This document shows, in pieces, positions 7,309 through 17,438 of a DNA stretch of 64,000 bases. The notes under the pieces are model-generated. The model worked only from the letters and a program-made list of their open reading frames with translations, made no database searches and had not been told where the DNA came from. The DNA lies in NCBI GenBank assembly GCA_012522855.1, contig JAAYJQ010000012.1, forward strand, positions 124,001 through 188,000. The letters run 5' to 3'. How positions within the stretch are numbered: the stretch's first letter is position 1; each line of letters begins with the position of its first letter. Source of the stretch: Bacteroidales bacterium (GTDB lineage Bacteria > Bacteroidota > Bacteroidia > Bacteroidales > UBA932). The position numbers and the translations under genes were made by a program.

Positions 7309-8457
7309 TCAATTGTACTGCTCTACGTAGCGCTTGCACATGTCGGGATAGTTCGTCGTGATGAAATCAACTTTGTTGTTGATGTACATGATCATGTCCG
7401 CTGCATTGTTGATGGTCCAGACATTGACCAGCATCCCCAATTCCTGTGCTTCGGCAATCCAGGACATGTTCTTTGACATGACTGAATGGCTGTAATCCAG
7501 TCCGATGATTCCGTCGCGCTTCAGCTCAGCGGGCGTCTTGTCTCCGTTCAGATACTGGACGATCGCATCGGGCAGCGCCCTGTGCACGCGCAGACAGTTT
7601 TCGTAGTCGAAGGCTATCCAAACGATCTGCGAAAGCATATTTCTGGATCTTGCTTCTTGGATGCAAACATCCACGAGCCTGTTGTTGATGCTGCGGTTGC
7701 CTTGCGTCTTGAGTTCCAGAACCAATTTCATCTCAGGATATTTCAGGCCCTGCTCGAGATATTGTACGAGTGTCGGCACCTTTTCTCCGTTGGAAAGCGT
7801 GACATCCTTGATGTCATCGTAGGTGTGCGTGTCGATGCGCTGGGCTTTGGGATCAGTCGGGATGGATGCGTTATGGTTGACGACCACGACATCGTCCGTC
7901 GTGATCCAGACATCGAATTCAGCTCCGTATATTCCAAGCTCCTGCGCCCGGATGAGGGCCTCAAGCGAATTCTCGGTAACCTTCTGTAGGGTGATGGTTC
8001 CGGGGGTGTGGAAGCCTCTGTGGGCGATCACTTTCGTCTTTCTGTTGAAAGTTTGGTCCTCCGGTTCTTCGTTTCCGCCTTCGCTGGCGGCCTGTTTCAC
8101 GGTTACCGCGTGCATCTTGGTCTCGCCGCAATAGAAATCCACAATGCCGGCTCTTTCCTCCTCTTGTTCGTTGGCCGTCACGTCAATGCTCAATTGGAAA
8201 AATCCTTTGTCTCCGGATGCCGGCGATACCGTGATCCAGTCATCTCCTGCCGTGACTCGCGCGGTCCATTCCGCCGAGCTGTAGAGTTTCGCGGGCGTTT
8301 TGTTTTCGTCCCAGCTCACGATGATGGAGGTAAGCTTGTTGCCGTCCGGCGCGTAGACCGAGAGTTCATCCTCGGCTTTCTCTCCACTGTCCCCTGCGCA
8401 GGCAGCCAAGCAGACGCTCCATATCATCAGCAAGAATAATCTGAAGAAGTGTCTCAT
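7309..8457 (-). CDS. BACON-domain glycerophosphodiester phosphodiesterase lipoprotein
   Basis: The 382-residue product starts MRHFFRLFLL with lipobox Cys20 (LAAC); a TTG two codons upstream is less likely. A BACON-type beta domain lies at about 32-122 (WTARVTAGDDWITVSPASG). A GDPD TIM-barrel follows from about 142: HRGF at 146-149, ENSLEAL at 162-168, GAEFDVWITTDD at 178-189 and NHNASIP at 195-201. These carry the expected catalytic His and metal-binding Glu/Asp/His residues. GDPDs split glycerophosphodiesters to glycerol-3-phosphate and an alcohol. As a lipoprotein with BACON, it should act at the surface or in the periplasm. It is the last gene of the SusC/D operon, after an intercistronic hairpin. 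Confidence 0.88.
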   Translation of the reverse strand: MRHFFRLFLLMIWSVCLAACAGDSGEKAEDELSVYAPDGNKLTSIIVSWDENKTPAKLYSSAEWTARVTAGDDWITVSPASGDKGFFQLSIDVTANEQEEERAGIVDFYCGETKMHAVTVKQAASEGGNEEPEDQTFNRKTKVIAHRGFHTPGTITLQKVTENSLEALIRAQELGIYGAEFDVWITTDDVVVVNHNASIPTDPKAQRIDTHTYDDIKDVTLSNGEKVPTLVQYLEQGLKYPEMKLVLELKTQGNRSINNRLVDVCIQEARSRNMLSQIVWIAFDYENCLRVHRALPDAIVQYLNGDKTPAELKRDGIIGLDYSHSVMSKNMSWIAEAQELGMLVNVWTINNAADMIMYINNKVDFITTNYPDMCKRYVEQYN

Positions 8458-8471
8458 ACTCAATTCAAGAA

Positions 8472-8496
8472 AGCAGGGAGTACAGAACTCCCTGCT
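8472..8496 (-). promoter_or_regulatory. Intercistronic hairpin between SusD and GDPD genes
   Basis: A perfect 10-bp stem (AGCAGGGAGT with ACTCCCTGCT) and a 5-base loop lie 25 bases after the SusD stop and about 14 bases before the GDPD start. On the minus strand it is followed by TTTCTTG, a weak U-run. It could protect upstream SusC/D mRNA, partly terminate transcription, or mask the GDPD start. Confidence 0.55.
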
Positions 8497-8520
8497 AACA
8501 AAGTTATTTAAACTTCCCGA

Positions 8521-10431
8521 TTAATAGCCAGGATTCTGGACAAAATTCGGGTTGATGTTGATCTGATCCTGCGGAACAGCCAACCAGTAGTTCTTCGGCG
8601 CGGTGAAAGTCCGGGTCTGCGCTCCTTCGTAGACATCGATTACCTGGTAGTAGTCCTCCGGGGCACTGCCGTTCAGATTCCATGATTTCGGAGTTTTACC
8701 GAGCACAAGATGGGCGGTCTTCCACCGGCGAAGGTCGTGGAACCAGCGGCACTCCAGACAGAATTCCGACATACGTTCCTGCCGGATGGCATCCACGAGT
8801 TGCTTTCCGGTAGGCATGCCCCCGACAAGCGCCCAGGAATCCTCGAAATTCGGAAGTCCGGCGCGTCGGCGAACCTTGTTGAGGTAGCTCAAGCCCTTGG
8901 CAGAAAGTGTTCCGGTGTATTCAGCCTCGGCTTCGGCATAGTCCAGATAGGCCTCCGTGAATCTTACATACGGTCTATAGTAGGAGTTGAATCCGAATGT
9001 GTTGTTGTCGGGATTGTAGGTGTCGGTCCTGGAAATCCATTTCTTGACATAGTAGCCCGTGCAGCTTTGGTACTCGTCGGCAATGTTGCAACTATTTTGC
9101 TGCTCTTCGCCAAAGCGGCACTTGAGGATGATGGTCTTGCCGTCGATGTCATATTCTCCGCGGTCGTAACCGATCGATGCGTAGAAACGCGGTTCCCTGT
9201 TGAGATTGAGGTTGGCAGTCTCGGCGGCAGGATTGTAGGCATAGAGGTTTACGTTCTTCGTCTCGGGATCGACATCCATCGGAAGGCCGTTCTTCGAAAG
9301 ATAGTTTTCGACCGCATCGAAAGTCGGAACGAAGTACCCGCGGAATCCGTCCCGCTTGTAGTAATATTTGCCATCCTTATCTTTGGGGCTTCGCTTCACG
9401 GCTAAATTCTTCATCTCGTATTCGCTCGAAGCGACTCCGAGAAGAATTTCTTCGTTGTTGAAGGATGCGGAGGATCCTTGCGGTCCGACGAAAGCGGCGC
9501 GATAGTCTTCGTAGCCACGCTGGAAGGGGTCCGACTGTTTGCTGGTCGCATAGGGCTTGAAACCATCGGCTTCCCCTCTTGTAATGGCCTCTTCCGCGGC
9601 ATTCATTGCTTTTTTCCAGAGTTCCTTGTCATACGTCTGCGGCATGAGCGGGGTGCCGTCCGGATTTTTGAAGTTGCCGTACCACTCCGTGTTTCCGTTC
9701 ACGAGCGGAGATGCCGCATATAGCCAGAGCCGTGCCTTGAGGGTCAAGGCGAGCGTCTTCGTCGCTCTTCCGTAATACTGGGCGCTTCTGGTTGCAGGGA
9801 GAAGTTCTGCCGCCCTGTCGTACATGTCGGAGATGAATTGGACACATTCCAGGTAGGGAGCGCGGGGATCTTTACCTTCAAAATCGAGCGGAATGAGTTC
9901 TTTGGCAAGCGGGATGGGGCCATAATATTCGAGAAGGGTCTGGTGGCAATAGCCGATGACCCAATAGGCCTCTCCTTGCCAACCTTTGATCTCCGTCTCG
10001 GTGGCATCACCTACTTTTTCCGCATTGTCGAGGACCAGATAGGCATTTCGGATGCATTCCCAAAGTCTGTAGGCGCTGTATCCGGTCGGATAACTAGTCG
10101 CAGCTTGAGACCACATCGCCAGATAGGTGTTGGAAGGTGTCTCGGCGTTGTCGTAGATGATGCTCTTCCATTTGAAATACCGGACCGAGCCGTAGAAACT
10201 GGACATGATGTCTCCGCCGGCAGCCAGATCAATACAGCCCTGGCTTCCGTATTTGGCCGGCATGTACGTAGTCGAGTAGAGAGACGCTACAAAATTGTTC
10301 GCCTGTACATGGGTCTTGAAGATGTCATCCATGGTGGCTTTCCCCTCCGGAACCACGTCCAGGAAATTGCAGGATGCGGCGAAGGCAAGACTGCATGTAA
10401 GGGTAACGATGATGTTCAATATCTTTTTCAT
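8521..10431 (-). CDS. SusD/RagB family nutrient-binding lipoprotein
   Basis: The 636-residue protein starts MKKILNII with a lipobox ending SCNFLD at about residues 20-25. SusD proteins form the surface lid over SusC transporters and bind glycans or other ligands through a TPR-based alpha-helical fold. Family marks include the early NFLD-VPEG stretch, the central KARLWLYAASPLVNG motif and the C-terminal IRQERMSEFCLECRWFHDLRRW followed by the usual closing NPNF..NPGY. ATG 10443 (four codons earlier) is also possible. The gap to the SusC stop is 15 bases, so the pair is co-transcribed. Its ligand cannot be read from sequence; the adjacent GDPD points to a phosphodiester-containing molecule. Confidence 0.93.
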   Translation of the reverse strand: MKKILNIIVTLTCSLAFAASCNFLDVVPEGKATMDDIFKTHVQANNFVASLYSTTYMPAKYGSQGCIDLAAGGDIMSSFYGSVRYFKWKSIIYDNAETPSNTYLAMWSQAATSYPTGYSAYRLWECIRNAYLVLDNAEKVGDATETEIKGWQGEAYWVIGYCHQTLLEYYGPIPLAKELIPLDFEGKDPRAPYLECVQFISDMYDRAAELLPATRSAQYYGRATKTLALTLKARLWLYAASPLVNGNTEWYGNFKNPDGTPLMPQTYDKELWKKAMNAAEEAITRGEADGFKPYATSKQSDPFQRGYEDYRAAFVGPQGSSASFNNEEILLGVASSEYEMKNLAVKRSPKDKDGKYYYKRDGFRGYFVPTFDAVENYLSKNGLPMDVDPETKNVNLYAYNPAAETANLNLNREPRFYASIGYDRGEYDIDGKTIILKCRFGEEQQNSCNIADEYQSCTGYYVKKWISRTDTYNPDNNTFGFNSYYRPYVRFTEAYLDYAEAEAEYTGTLSAKGLSYLNKVRRRAGLPNFEDSWALVGGMPTGKQLVDAIRQERMSEFCLECRWFHDLRRWKTAHLVLGKTPKSWNLNGSAPEDYYQVIDVYEGAQTRTFTAPKNYWLAVPQDQININPNFVQNPGY

Positions 10432-10446
10432 AATTACTTGCATTGT

Positions 10447-13400
10447 TTAGAAGTTGAACTGAATACCAAGTCTGACAGTTCTTTGGAGCGGATAAGACAG
10501 ACCGTTTCCGTTGCCTTTTTCAGGATCCCAGAACTTGAAGGGAGAGATGTAGAACAGGTTGCTTCCTGAAACGTAGACCCTGAAGTTCTCCAAGAAAGAA
10601 TAGCCGATCTCAGCGCTCTTGAGCCTCACATATTTCCCGTCCTTGAGGTAGAAGGTGGAGGCCATCGTGTTGTTGTTGCTTGGCGTAGCGGTCAGACGGG
10701 GATAGCCCGCCGCGGCATTGTTGTTGTCCCACGACCAGTGGTCATCCGCGATGTATTTGGCGATACCGTAGCCGAAATGCGCCATGTCGCAGAAGGGATG
10801 ATGGTTGCTCATGAGGATCTTGTAGGCGGCGGAACCTTGGAACATGATCGCGGCATCCCAGTTTTGATACTTGATGGATCCGCCGAATCCGAATTGCATC
10901 CTGGGCAACGTGGGGGTTTCATCGTAGACAGTGTCATTGGAATCGACGACTCCGTCCCCGTTGACATCCTTGTACTTGATGTCGCCGACATAGTAGGATC
11001 CGAAACTCTGTCTCGGACTGCTGTCAATCTCCTCCTGGGAAGTGAACAGGCCCTCGGCAATCAATACCCTGGGCGCGTCCATGGAATGGCCGATCTGTGA
11101 AAGATGCTTGTTCTCGTCCGAATAGTTCGGTTCATCCCGGAAAACGATTTTGTTGTGCGCGTATGTGAACGTGCCCCTGATCGAGTAGAGGAAATCGGAA
11201 GAAACAACGCGGTTGTAATCCAAAGACATATCGACACCGGAGTTGTCAACCTTGCCAATGTTGGCGTATGGCAGGTTGGCAGTTGTCATTCCAGCGATGG
11301 AAGCGAGCGATTGCCGTTGCATGAAAATGTTGGAACGGTGTTCCAGGAAGTAGTCTACCGACAAACTGAGGTCTTTGAACAAGGTCAGGTCTACGCCGTA
11401 ATTCCACTTTTTCGAGACCTCCCAGGAAGCGTTTTCATTTCCGTAGGTGTTGATGTAGCCCGCGCCCTCGGAACGGAGCGGCAGACCGAATCGGAAGGCA
11501 CGGCTTCCCATATTCACTTCGGTAAGGTAGGGGAACCGCTGCGCCAGGGCATCGTTCCCGACCAGACCGTAGGACGCACGGAATTTCAGGTTGTTGATCG
11601 TACTGCGCAAAGGGGCGAAGAATGGTTCGTTGGAGATCGTCCAGCCGACTGCGACGGAGGGGAAGAAACCGAATCGCTTTCCGGCCATGAAGTTTTCGGA
11701 TCCGTTGTAACCGAAGTTCGTCTCGATATAGTAGCGGTGCGCGTAGTTGTACGTCAGACGACCCGCGAGTCCTTGCTCGCGGAAAGGCAGCAATTGTTCT
11801 TCTGATGCGTCCACAGCGTTGTTGACTTTTTCTTTCATGTGGTAGACGAGGTCTGCCGCGAAGTCATGATTGCCGAAAGCCCTCGCATAATTGATGGACG
11901 CTTGAAGTGACCATTCGTGGTAACCGTCGTGCGAGACGGTGCTGGTAAGGTATGTGTTGCCGGGATCACCTGCTTGATCCAGTTCGTAACTCCAGGTTCC
12001 GTCCGCATTGACCGATGGTCTGACAACCTTAAAATAATACGGAGTCATGTACCGGTTGGTGGAAGCGTAGGCATAGTTGTAGAAGGATGCCATCGCCTTC
12101 GCCGAGAGGCCCTTGGTGATCATGTCCAGATTCTGGTCCACATTTATAAGCGCCGTGGTATAGGAGTAGAACCGGTTCTTATAGCCCCGGCTGAGGAGCG
12201 CGTAGGGGTTTAAATCCGTGTTGCCGGTGTCCCAAGTGTCGTTGTTCCCGTACCGGACGTACTTGTCGCCCTTCTGTGCCGGAAGCACTGCCGGGAATTT
12301 GGTGGGATTCGCGCGCATCACATAGTAGAACAGATTGTTCGTGCTCTCGTAGGGAGAGTAGTTGTACTGGATCTGCATATTCAGCTTCATTGAGATCTTC
12401 GTGGTACGCGTCATCATGGCCGTGACATTGCTCTGGAACAAGTACTTCTTGTTGTTCATGTGAATGTCGAGCGGTGTTTCGGTCGGCTTGTTCAAGATAC
12501 CGTTCTCATTGAATATGGATGCGTTGAGGAAATAATTGACTTGCGTGCCGCCACCACGTACGGAAAGATTGAGGCGCTGGTTCATCGAGTAGTCCTTGAA
12601 AAGCATCTTATACCAGTTGTTGTTCGGGAACACATAGGGATCGAGGCCCCTGCGCGTCCCGTCAATCTTCTCGTCGGAGTAATACTGTACATACTCTGAG
12701 CCTGTGGCACGGGCATCGTTGTAGCGGGACCGGTTGTAGAGTTCCATGTACGTGACTCCGTCGGCAATTTCCTGCACCATCGTCGGCATCGAGATCGTGT
12801 TGTCGAAGGACACGTCAATTCTCAACTTTTCAGCGTTCCGCCCTTCCTTGGTCGTGACGATGATGACGCCGTTCGCACCGCGTGAACCGTAGAGCGCGGT
12901 AGCGGTTGCGTCTTTCAATACGGACAGGGATTCGATGGCCTCCGGCGGAATGTTGTTGAGCATCGTGGCTGTGATCTCGACTCCGTCCAGCACGATAAGC
13001 GCGCCGGTACTGTAGCCGAAGGTGGAGCGCCCGCGGATGTAGAAATTAGCGGCATCATAGCCGGGTTCTCCGGACGTCTGTGTGGCGATCACTCCCGGAA
13101 TGTTTCCTGCGAAGGAGGTGGTGAGATTGGAGGAAGTCACGACCAGATTCTCGGGTTTCACAGCCTGGACGGCACCCACGAGCGATTCTTTCTTCTGGGT
13201 ACCGAAACCCACGACAACCACCTCGTCCAAGGTACTGGCCTGGATGATCATGGTGACAACCGTGAAGAGAACGGGAGATTCAGAGAGCTTGATTTCCTTC
13301 GTATCGTAGCCGAGCATCTCGAAGATGACGGTCCCTTCATTGCCGGGTACATCCAGAGAATAGCTTCCGTTGTTGTCTGTCAAGGTAAAGATGGTGGCGT

Positions 13401-13560
13401 CTTCTTTGAGGTGAATGGCCACGCCGGGAAGGGGAGCATTGTTGTCGGAGCCGACCACAATACCCGAAATCGTTCGTTTCTGCGCAGCCGCGTTCTGTGA
13501 GACTGAGAGTGCCAGCACGGACAAGACCGCCAAAGCTGCGATGTGGATGATTTTTTTCAT
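10447..13560 (-). CDS. SusC/RagA family TonB-dependent outer-membrane transporter
   Basis: The 1037-residue protein has a signal peptide (first ~25 residues, ending NAAAQ), a carboxypeptidase-regulatory-like beta domain at about 30-110, a TonB plug at about 115-235 (DEVVVVGFGTQ then LKDATATALYGSRGANGVI) and a long 22-strand barrel ending in IQFNF. These are the hallmarks of SusC-type importers, which work with SusD at the outer membrane using TonB energy. The length is normal for the family. It lies between the BACON/LamG lipoprotein gene (20-base gap) and the SusD gene. No sigma/anti-sigma pair or hybrid two-component regulator is next to it. Confidence 0.95.
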   Translation of the reverse strand: MKKIIHIAALAVLSVLALSVSQNAAAQKRTISGIVVGSDNNAPLPGVAIHLKEDATIFTLTDNNGSYSLDVPGNEGTVIFEMLGYDTKEIKLSESPVLFTVVTMIIQASTLDEVVVVGFGTQKKESLVGAVQAVKPENLVVTSSNLTTSFAGNIPGVIATQTSGEPGYDAANFYIRGRSTFGYSTGALIVLDGVEITATMLNNIPPEAIESLSVLKDATATALYGSRGANGVIIVTTKEGRNAEKLRIDVSFDNTISMPTMVQEIADGVTYMELYNRSRYNDARATGSEYVQYYSDEKIDGTRRGLDPYVFPNNNWYKMLFKDYSMNQRLNLSVRGGGTQVNYFLNASIFNENGILNKPTETPLDIHMNNKKYLFQSNVTAMMTRTTKISMKLNMQIQYNYSPYESTNNLFYYVMRANPTKFPAVLPAQKGDKYVRYGNNDTWDTGNTDLNPYALLSRGYKNRFYSYTTALINVDQNLDMITKGLSAKAMASFYNYAYASTNRYMTPYYFKVVRPSVNADGTWSYELDQAGDPGNTYLTSTVSHDGYHEWSLQASINYARAFGNHDFAADLVYHMKEKVNNAVDASEEQLLPFREQGLAGRLTYNYAHRYYIETNFGYNGSENFMAGKRFGFFPSVAVGWTISNEPFFAPLRSTINNLKFRASYGLVGNDALAQRFPYLTEVNMGSRAFRFGLPLRSEGAGYINTYGNENASWEVSKKWNYGVDLTLFKDLSLSVDYFLEHRSNIFMQRQSLASIAGMTTANLPYANIGKVDNSGVDMSLDYNRVVSSDFLYSIRGTFTYAHNKIVFRDEPNYSDENKHLSQIGHSMDAPRVLIAEGLFTSQEEIDSSPRQSFGSYYVGDIKYKDVNGDGVVDSNDTVYDETPTLPRMQFGFGGSIKYQNWDAAIMFQGSAAYKILMSNHHPFCDMAHFGYGIAKYIADDHWSWDNNNAAAGYPRLTATPSNNNTMASTFYLKDGKYVRLKSAEIGYSFLENFRVYVSGSNLFYISPFKFWDPEKGNGNGLSYPLQRTVRLGIQFNF

Positions 13561-13580
13561 ATTCGTAAATGATCAAGGGT

Positions 13581-14957
13581 CTATTCGGTAAACAACATGT
13601 GATTAGGGCCGGTCTCGATCGCCCTTGCGTACGCTTCATCGGCAGAAATGACGGTCGAGTAGAGGCAGGCTTCCACCACATCTCCTCTCCAGCCGCCATC
13701 GTTGGCTTGGTTGCCACCGATCGTGAAGTAGTTGGGGGTCATGGTCGCGCGTTTAAATGCTCCCGTGATTCCCGTCACGACCGCTTTTTTCTCTCCGTCG
13801 ATGTAGCAGATCAGGTCTCCGCTCGCCTTGTCCCAGGTCCCGAGCACGTGATAGTAGGTTCCGGGAACGGGAACGATGCCGCTGTCGCAGAATTTCCATC
13901 CGCCGTTGTTGATGATGAAGGTCAGGTTGTTGTTGTGGCTGCTGTTGCCGACCATCAGGGCGGTTCCGCCAGACCTGGTGCAGGAGAAGGCTTTGATTTC
14001 TTTGCCGTTGGGTTCTTCGGAGAGCATGAAAACGGCTTCCATGGAGTAGCCATCCTCCATCAAAGAGATCATTTCAGCGTCTTCCTCAACCTTGTAGCAG
14101 CCTGCTGTATAGGCACCGCCCATCGAATGGCTGAAAGACGGCACGTAGGTATTCCAGGTCTTGTTCAGGGAGACTACGCATTCATCTCCGGGATAGTAGG
14201 TCACAGTCCTTCCGGCAGCGACATCGATCGCGCTCCCGTCAGATTTGAAATCGATGTCCAGGATGTCTGGCTTGGGGGCGGCTACGTTGAACTGCGTCAC
14301 TTTGAGGTGGGCTTTAATACTCTCTTCTCCGGGAATGGGAGCGGAGGTAAGCACGATGTCGCAGGAGCGGAGAGCCCCGTTGTTGGCGGTAACGGTAAGC
14401 TTGAGTTCGCCGGAATTCGCTCCCATTTTTGCCGTAAGCCAAGAGGCTGTGCTTGACGCCGTGAAGCTGTCGACAAACACGGAAGTGACCTTGACCGTGT
14501 ATGTAGAGGCCGCTTGCCCGATCAGGACTTTCGATCCTGGAAGCTGCATCTTGCGGATGTACAACTGCTCCTGTTCCAGCATGACCAGTGCTTTTTGTTC
14601 CAGACCGTCACTGATGAAAGACAGGGTAGCTCCCCGTTTCTTTTCCACGGGGTTGGCCTGAACCGTGATCTGAGCGGTAACTTTTTCTCCGTTTCCATGG
14701 CCGGAGGAAGGCGAGACGGTAATCCAAGTGGCATCGGACGGCACGTGGATGCGCCAGTCGCCATCGGCGGTAAAAGAAATGCTTTGAGTTTCGACTTTGT
14801 TGCTGAATTTGACGGCAACAGCCCCGAAACCGTCTGCATTGTCAAGCACGATCTTGGCAGGAACTGTAGTAATCTCCTTTTCTTGGCAAGCAAGTAGAGC
14901 AAACAACACAGTCACTGCAAGAAGCACTTTCTGCAGGGGACTTTTAGCGGTTTTCAT
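13581..14957 (-). CDS. BACON and LamG/concanavalin-like domain lipoprotein
   Basis: The 458-residue product has lipobox Cys24 (LLACQEKE). Two BACON-like beta modules follow, at about 35-125 (GDWRIHVPSDATWITVSPSSG) and about 130-225 (ASSTASWLTAKMGANSGEL). The C-terminal 220 residues resemble a LamG/concanavalin lectin fold (FILNNGGWKF-type strand, YHVLGTWDKASGDLICYIDG, then GDVVEACLYSTVISADEA). LamG_3 domains bind glycans or act as structural jelly rolls; no hydrolase motif is seen. As the first gene of the operon it probably supplies an extra surface ligand-binding protein for the SusC/D complex. Confidence 0.8.
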   Translation of the reverse strand: MKTAKSPLQKVLLAVTVLFALLACQEKEITTVPAKIVLDNADGFGAVAVKFSNKVETQSISFTADGDWRIHVPSDATWITVSPSSGHGNGEKVTAQITVQANPVEKKRGATLSFISDGLEQKALVMLEQEQLYIRKMQLPGSKVLIGQAASTYTVKVTSVFVDSFTASSTASWLTAKMGANSGELKLTVTANNGALRSCDIVLTSAPIPGEESIKAHLKVTQFNVAAPKPDILDIDFKSDGSAIDVAAGRTVTYYPGDECVVSLNKTWNTYVPSFSHSMGGAYTAGCYKVEEDAEMISLMEDGYSMEAVFMLSEEPNGKEIKAFSCTRSGGTALMVGNSSHNNNLTFIINNGGWKFCDSGIVPVPGTYYHVLGTWDKASGDLICYIDGEKKAVVTGITGAFKRATMTPNYFTIGGNQANDGGWRGDVVEACLYSTVISADEAYARAIETGPNHMLFTE

Positions 14958-15308
14958 GATGGTGATGTTTGGTTTTTATGTTAAACAAAATTAACTGTTG
15001 TTGTCATTCGCGTCACCCTGCAGATAAGATAAGCGGCGCTTGTTGCATTTCGATATCTGCCGGTTGAGTCATGGTTTTAACTCGCCAAAGATAGTTATTT
15101 ATGCCGTATTTACAAAAGATACTCCCACTTACTCCTGATATTTTACCGCTCATGCATGATCATATAAGAATACTCACCGCATTGTGACCGGTTCTGCCAA
15201 TTTGTCAGCGGGGGAGCAATGGCACAACATTGGTTATTGTTCAGAACAGCCGGGACGGAAAAAGCCCGGAAGCATATTTTAATCAAGGAAAAATAAAGTA
15301 TAATTAAT
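14958..15308. promoter_or_regulatory. Divergent promoter region of the SusC/D operon and dnaK
   Basis: This 350-base region separates the leftward SusC/D operon from rightward dnaK. On the minus strand a TAATTTTG box lies at 14993-14986, about 30 bases before the lipoprotein start, matching the Bacteroidetes -7 consensus TAnnTTTG. No CIRCE-type inverted repeat is visible before dnaK. The rest has no coding content. Confidence 0.5.
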
Positions 15309-17192
15309 ATGGGAAAAATCATTGGAATCGACCTGGGAACCACGAATTCGTGCGTTTCGGTTATGGAAGGCAATCAGCCTACTGTCATTATCAACAACGA
15401 GGGCGAGCGAACCACTCCTTCGGTTGTGGCGTTTACGGAAGGCGGTGAGCGGAAGATCGGAAACCCTGCGAAGCGGCAGGCCATCACCAATCCGAAGAAC
15501 ACCATCTTCTCCATCAAGCGGTTCATGGGCGAGACCTGGGATCAGGTCCAAACGGAGGTCAAACGTGTGCCCTTCGAGGTTGTGAAAGGAGACAACAACA
15601 CTCCGCGCGTCAGCATCAACGGCAAACTGTATTCACCGCAGGAGATTTCTGCGATGGTGCTGCAGAAGATGAAAAAGACCGCCGAAGACTACCTGCGCCA
15701 GGATGTCACAGAGGCTGTCATTACCGTGCCGGCCTACTTCTCCGACTCGCAGCGTCAGGCGACCAAGGAAGCCGGCAAGATCGCCGGACTCGATGTGAAG
15801 CGTATCATCAACGAGCCGACCGCGGCGGCGCTCGCCTACGGCCTTGACAAGAAGCACAAGGACATGAAGGTCGCTGTTTACGACCTGGGTGGCGGCACTT
15901 TCGATATTTCCATTCTGGAACTTGGAGGAGGTGTGTTCGAGGTGAAGTCCACCAACGGAGACACCCACCTCGGCGGTGATGACTTCGATCAGAAGATCAT
16001 CGACTGGCTGGCGCAAGAGTTCGCGTCCGAGAACAGCGGTCTGGATTTGAGGAAGGATCCGATGGCCCTTCAGCGCCTGAAGGAGGCGGCGGAAAAGGCG
16101 AAGATCGAACTTTCCAACCTGACTTCTACCGAGATCAACCTGCCGTACATCATGCCGGTGGACGGAATTCCCAAGCACTTGGTGAAGACCCTTTCCCGCG
16201 CGAAATTCGAGCAACTTTGCGACGACCTGTTCCAGCGTTCGATTAATCCGTGCCGCCAGGCGCTCAAGGATGCCGGTCTGAAGCCGTCCGACATTGACGA
16301 GGTGCTCCTCGTCGGCGGCTCCACCCGTATTCCGAAAGTGCAGGAGCTCGTGAAAGAATATTTCGGAAAAGAGCCGAACAAGAGCGTGAACCCGGACGAG
16401 GTTGTAGCCATCGGCGCTTCAATCCAGGCCGGTGTCCTCGCCGGAGACGTGAAGGATGTGCTGCTTCTGGATGTCACTCCGCTTTCCCTCGGTATCGAGA
16501 CGTTGGGCGGCGTGATGACCAAGCTCATCGAATCCAACACGACGATCCCGGCTCGCAAGTCGCAGGTGTTCTCCACGGCGGCTGATAACCAGCCATCCGT
16601 CGAGATTCATGTCCTGCAGGGCGAGCGTCCCATGGCGAAGGACAACAAGGAGATCGGTCGCTTCCATCTGGATGGCATCGCCCCGGCTCCGAGAGGTATT
16701 CCGCAGATTGAGGTGACCTTCGATATCGATGCCAACGGCATCCTGAACGTGTCCGCGAAGGACAAGGCGACCGGCAAGGAGCAGAACATCCGCATCGAGG
16801 CCTCGTCCGGACTTTCCGACGAAGAGATCAAGCGGATGCGCGATGAGGCGAAGGCCAACGAGGCAGCCGACAAGGAAGCCAAAGACAGGGCGGACAAAAT
16901 CAACAATGCCGACGCTCTCTGCTTCCAGACGGAGAAGTACCTCAAGGAGAATGGCGACAAGGTGCCCGCAGACGTGAAGAGCGAAGTGGAAGCCAGCCTT
17001 AATCCCCTCAAGGAGGCGGTCAAGAACCAGAACTTGGATGACATCGATCGCTACTCTGACGAGCTCAACAAGGCCTTCGAGAAGATGTATCAGGCTCAGC
17101 AGCAGGCCGGTGCCCAGGGACCGCAAGGCCCTCAGCCCGAACCTCAGGGGCCGTATTCCGGACCGGACGATCAAGGACCCGACGAGCAGTAA
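15309..17192 (+). CDS. dnaK: Molecular chaperone DnaK (Hsp70)
   Basis: The 627-residue Hsp70 binds unfolded peptides in an ATP-dependent cycle with DnaJ and GrpE. The nucleotide-binding domain shows [16 protein letters not shown] at 5-20, [37 protein letters not shown] and [14 protein letters not shown]. The linker [19 protein letters not shown] leads into the beta substrate-binding domain and helical lid. The tail is a Gly/Pro/Gln-rich stretch ending GPDEQ. The length is normal. dnaJ and grpE are not next to it, and it is a single-gene unit with its own terminator. Confidence 0.98.
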   Translation: MGKIIGIDLGTTNSCVSVMEGNQPTVIINNEGERTTPSVVAFTEGGERKIGNPAKRQAITNPKNTIFSIKRFMGETWDQVQTEVKRVPFEVVKGDNNTPRVSINGKLYSPQEISAMVLQKMKKTAEDYLRQDVTEAVITVPAYFSDSQRQATKEAGKIAGLDVKRIINEPTAAALAYGLDKKHKDMKVAVYDLGGGTFDISILELGGGVFEVKSTNGDTHLGGDDFDQKIIDWLAQEFASENSGLDLRKDPMALQRLKEAAEKAKIELSNLTSTEINLPYIMPVDGIPKHLVKTLSRAKFEQLCDDLFQRSINPCRQALKDAGLKPSDIDEVLLVGGSTRIPKVQELVKEYFGKEPNKSVNPDEVVAIGASIQAGVLAGDVKDVLLLDVTPLSLGIETLGGVMTKLIESNTTIPARKSQVFSTAADNQPSVEIHVLQGERPMAKDNKEIGRFHLDGIAPAPRGIPQIEVTFDIDANGILNVSAKDKATGKEQNIRIEASSGLSDEEIKRMRDEAKANEAADKEAKDRADKINNADALCFQTEKYLKENGDKVPADVKSEVEASLNPLKEAVKNQNLDDIDRYSDELNKAFEKMYQAQQQAGAQGPQGPQPEPQGPYSGPDDQGPDEQ

Positions 17193-17213
17193 TCGCTGAA
17201 TATGACTATGTGG

Positions 17214-17244
17214 GAGACCGGCCAATTTCGGCCGGTCTCTTTTT
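17214..17244 (+). terminator. Rho-independent terminator of dnaK
   Basis: A perfect 10-bp stem (GAGACCGGCC at 17214-17223, GGCCGGTCTC at 17230-17239) with a 6-base loop is followed by TTTTT. It lies 22 bases after the dnaK stop. Confidence 0.9.
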
Positions 17245-17360
17245 CTTGCCTGCCTCTGCCCCGGCCCCGGCCCCCTGCCCCGGCTTCGACCTTTGCCCCG
17301 GCTTCGACCCCTGCCCCGGCTTCGACCCCTGCCCCGACCCCGGCCCCGGCGTGGAGGCCA
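17245..17360. repeat. Short C-rich tandem repeat, 18-base unit
   Basis: Three consecutive 18-base units of the form TGCCCCGGCTTCGACCYY occupy 17276-17293, 17294-17311 and 17312-17329, with degenerate CCCCGG units on either side. It lies just after the dnaK terminator and is not convincingly coding, because each frame gives only Pro/Ala or Pro/Gly repeats. It looks like slippage-generated simple sequence. Confidence 0.7.
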
Positions 17361-17438
17361 ACTGTCTCATTGTTTGGATGTTAAAGGGAATTTATCTCTC
17401 CGCATTGGCGGAGATGATAATAACTTAATTAATTGGTT

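Noticed and set aside
14958..15308. CIRCE operator before dnaK
   Set aside because: No TTAGCACTC-N9-GAGTGCTAA type inverted repeat is present.
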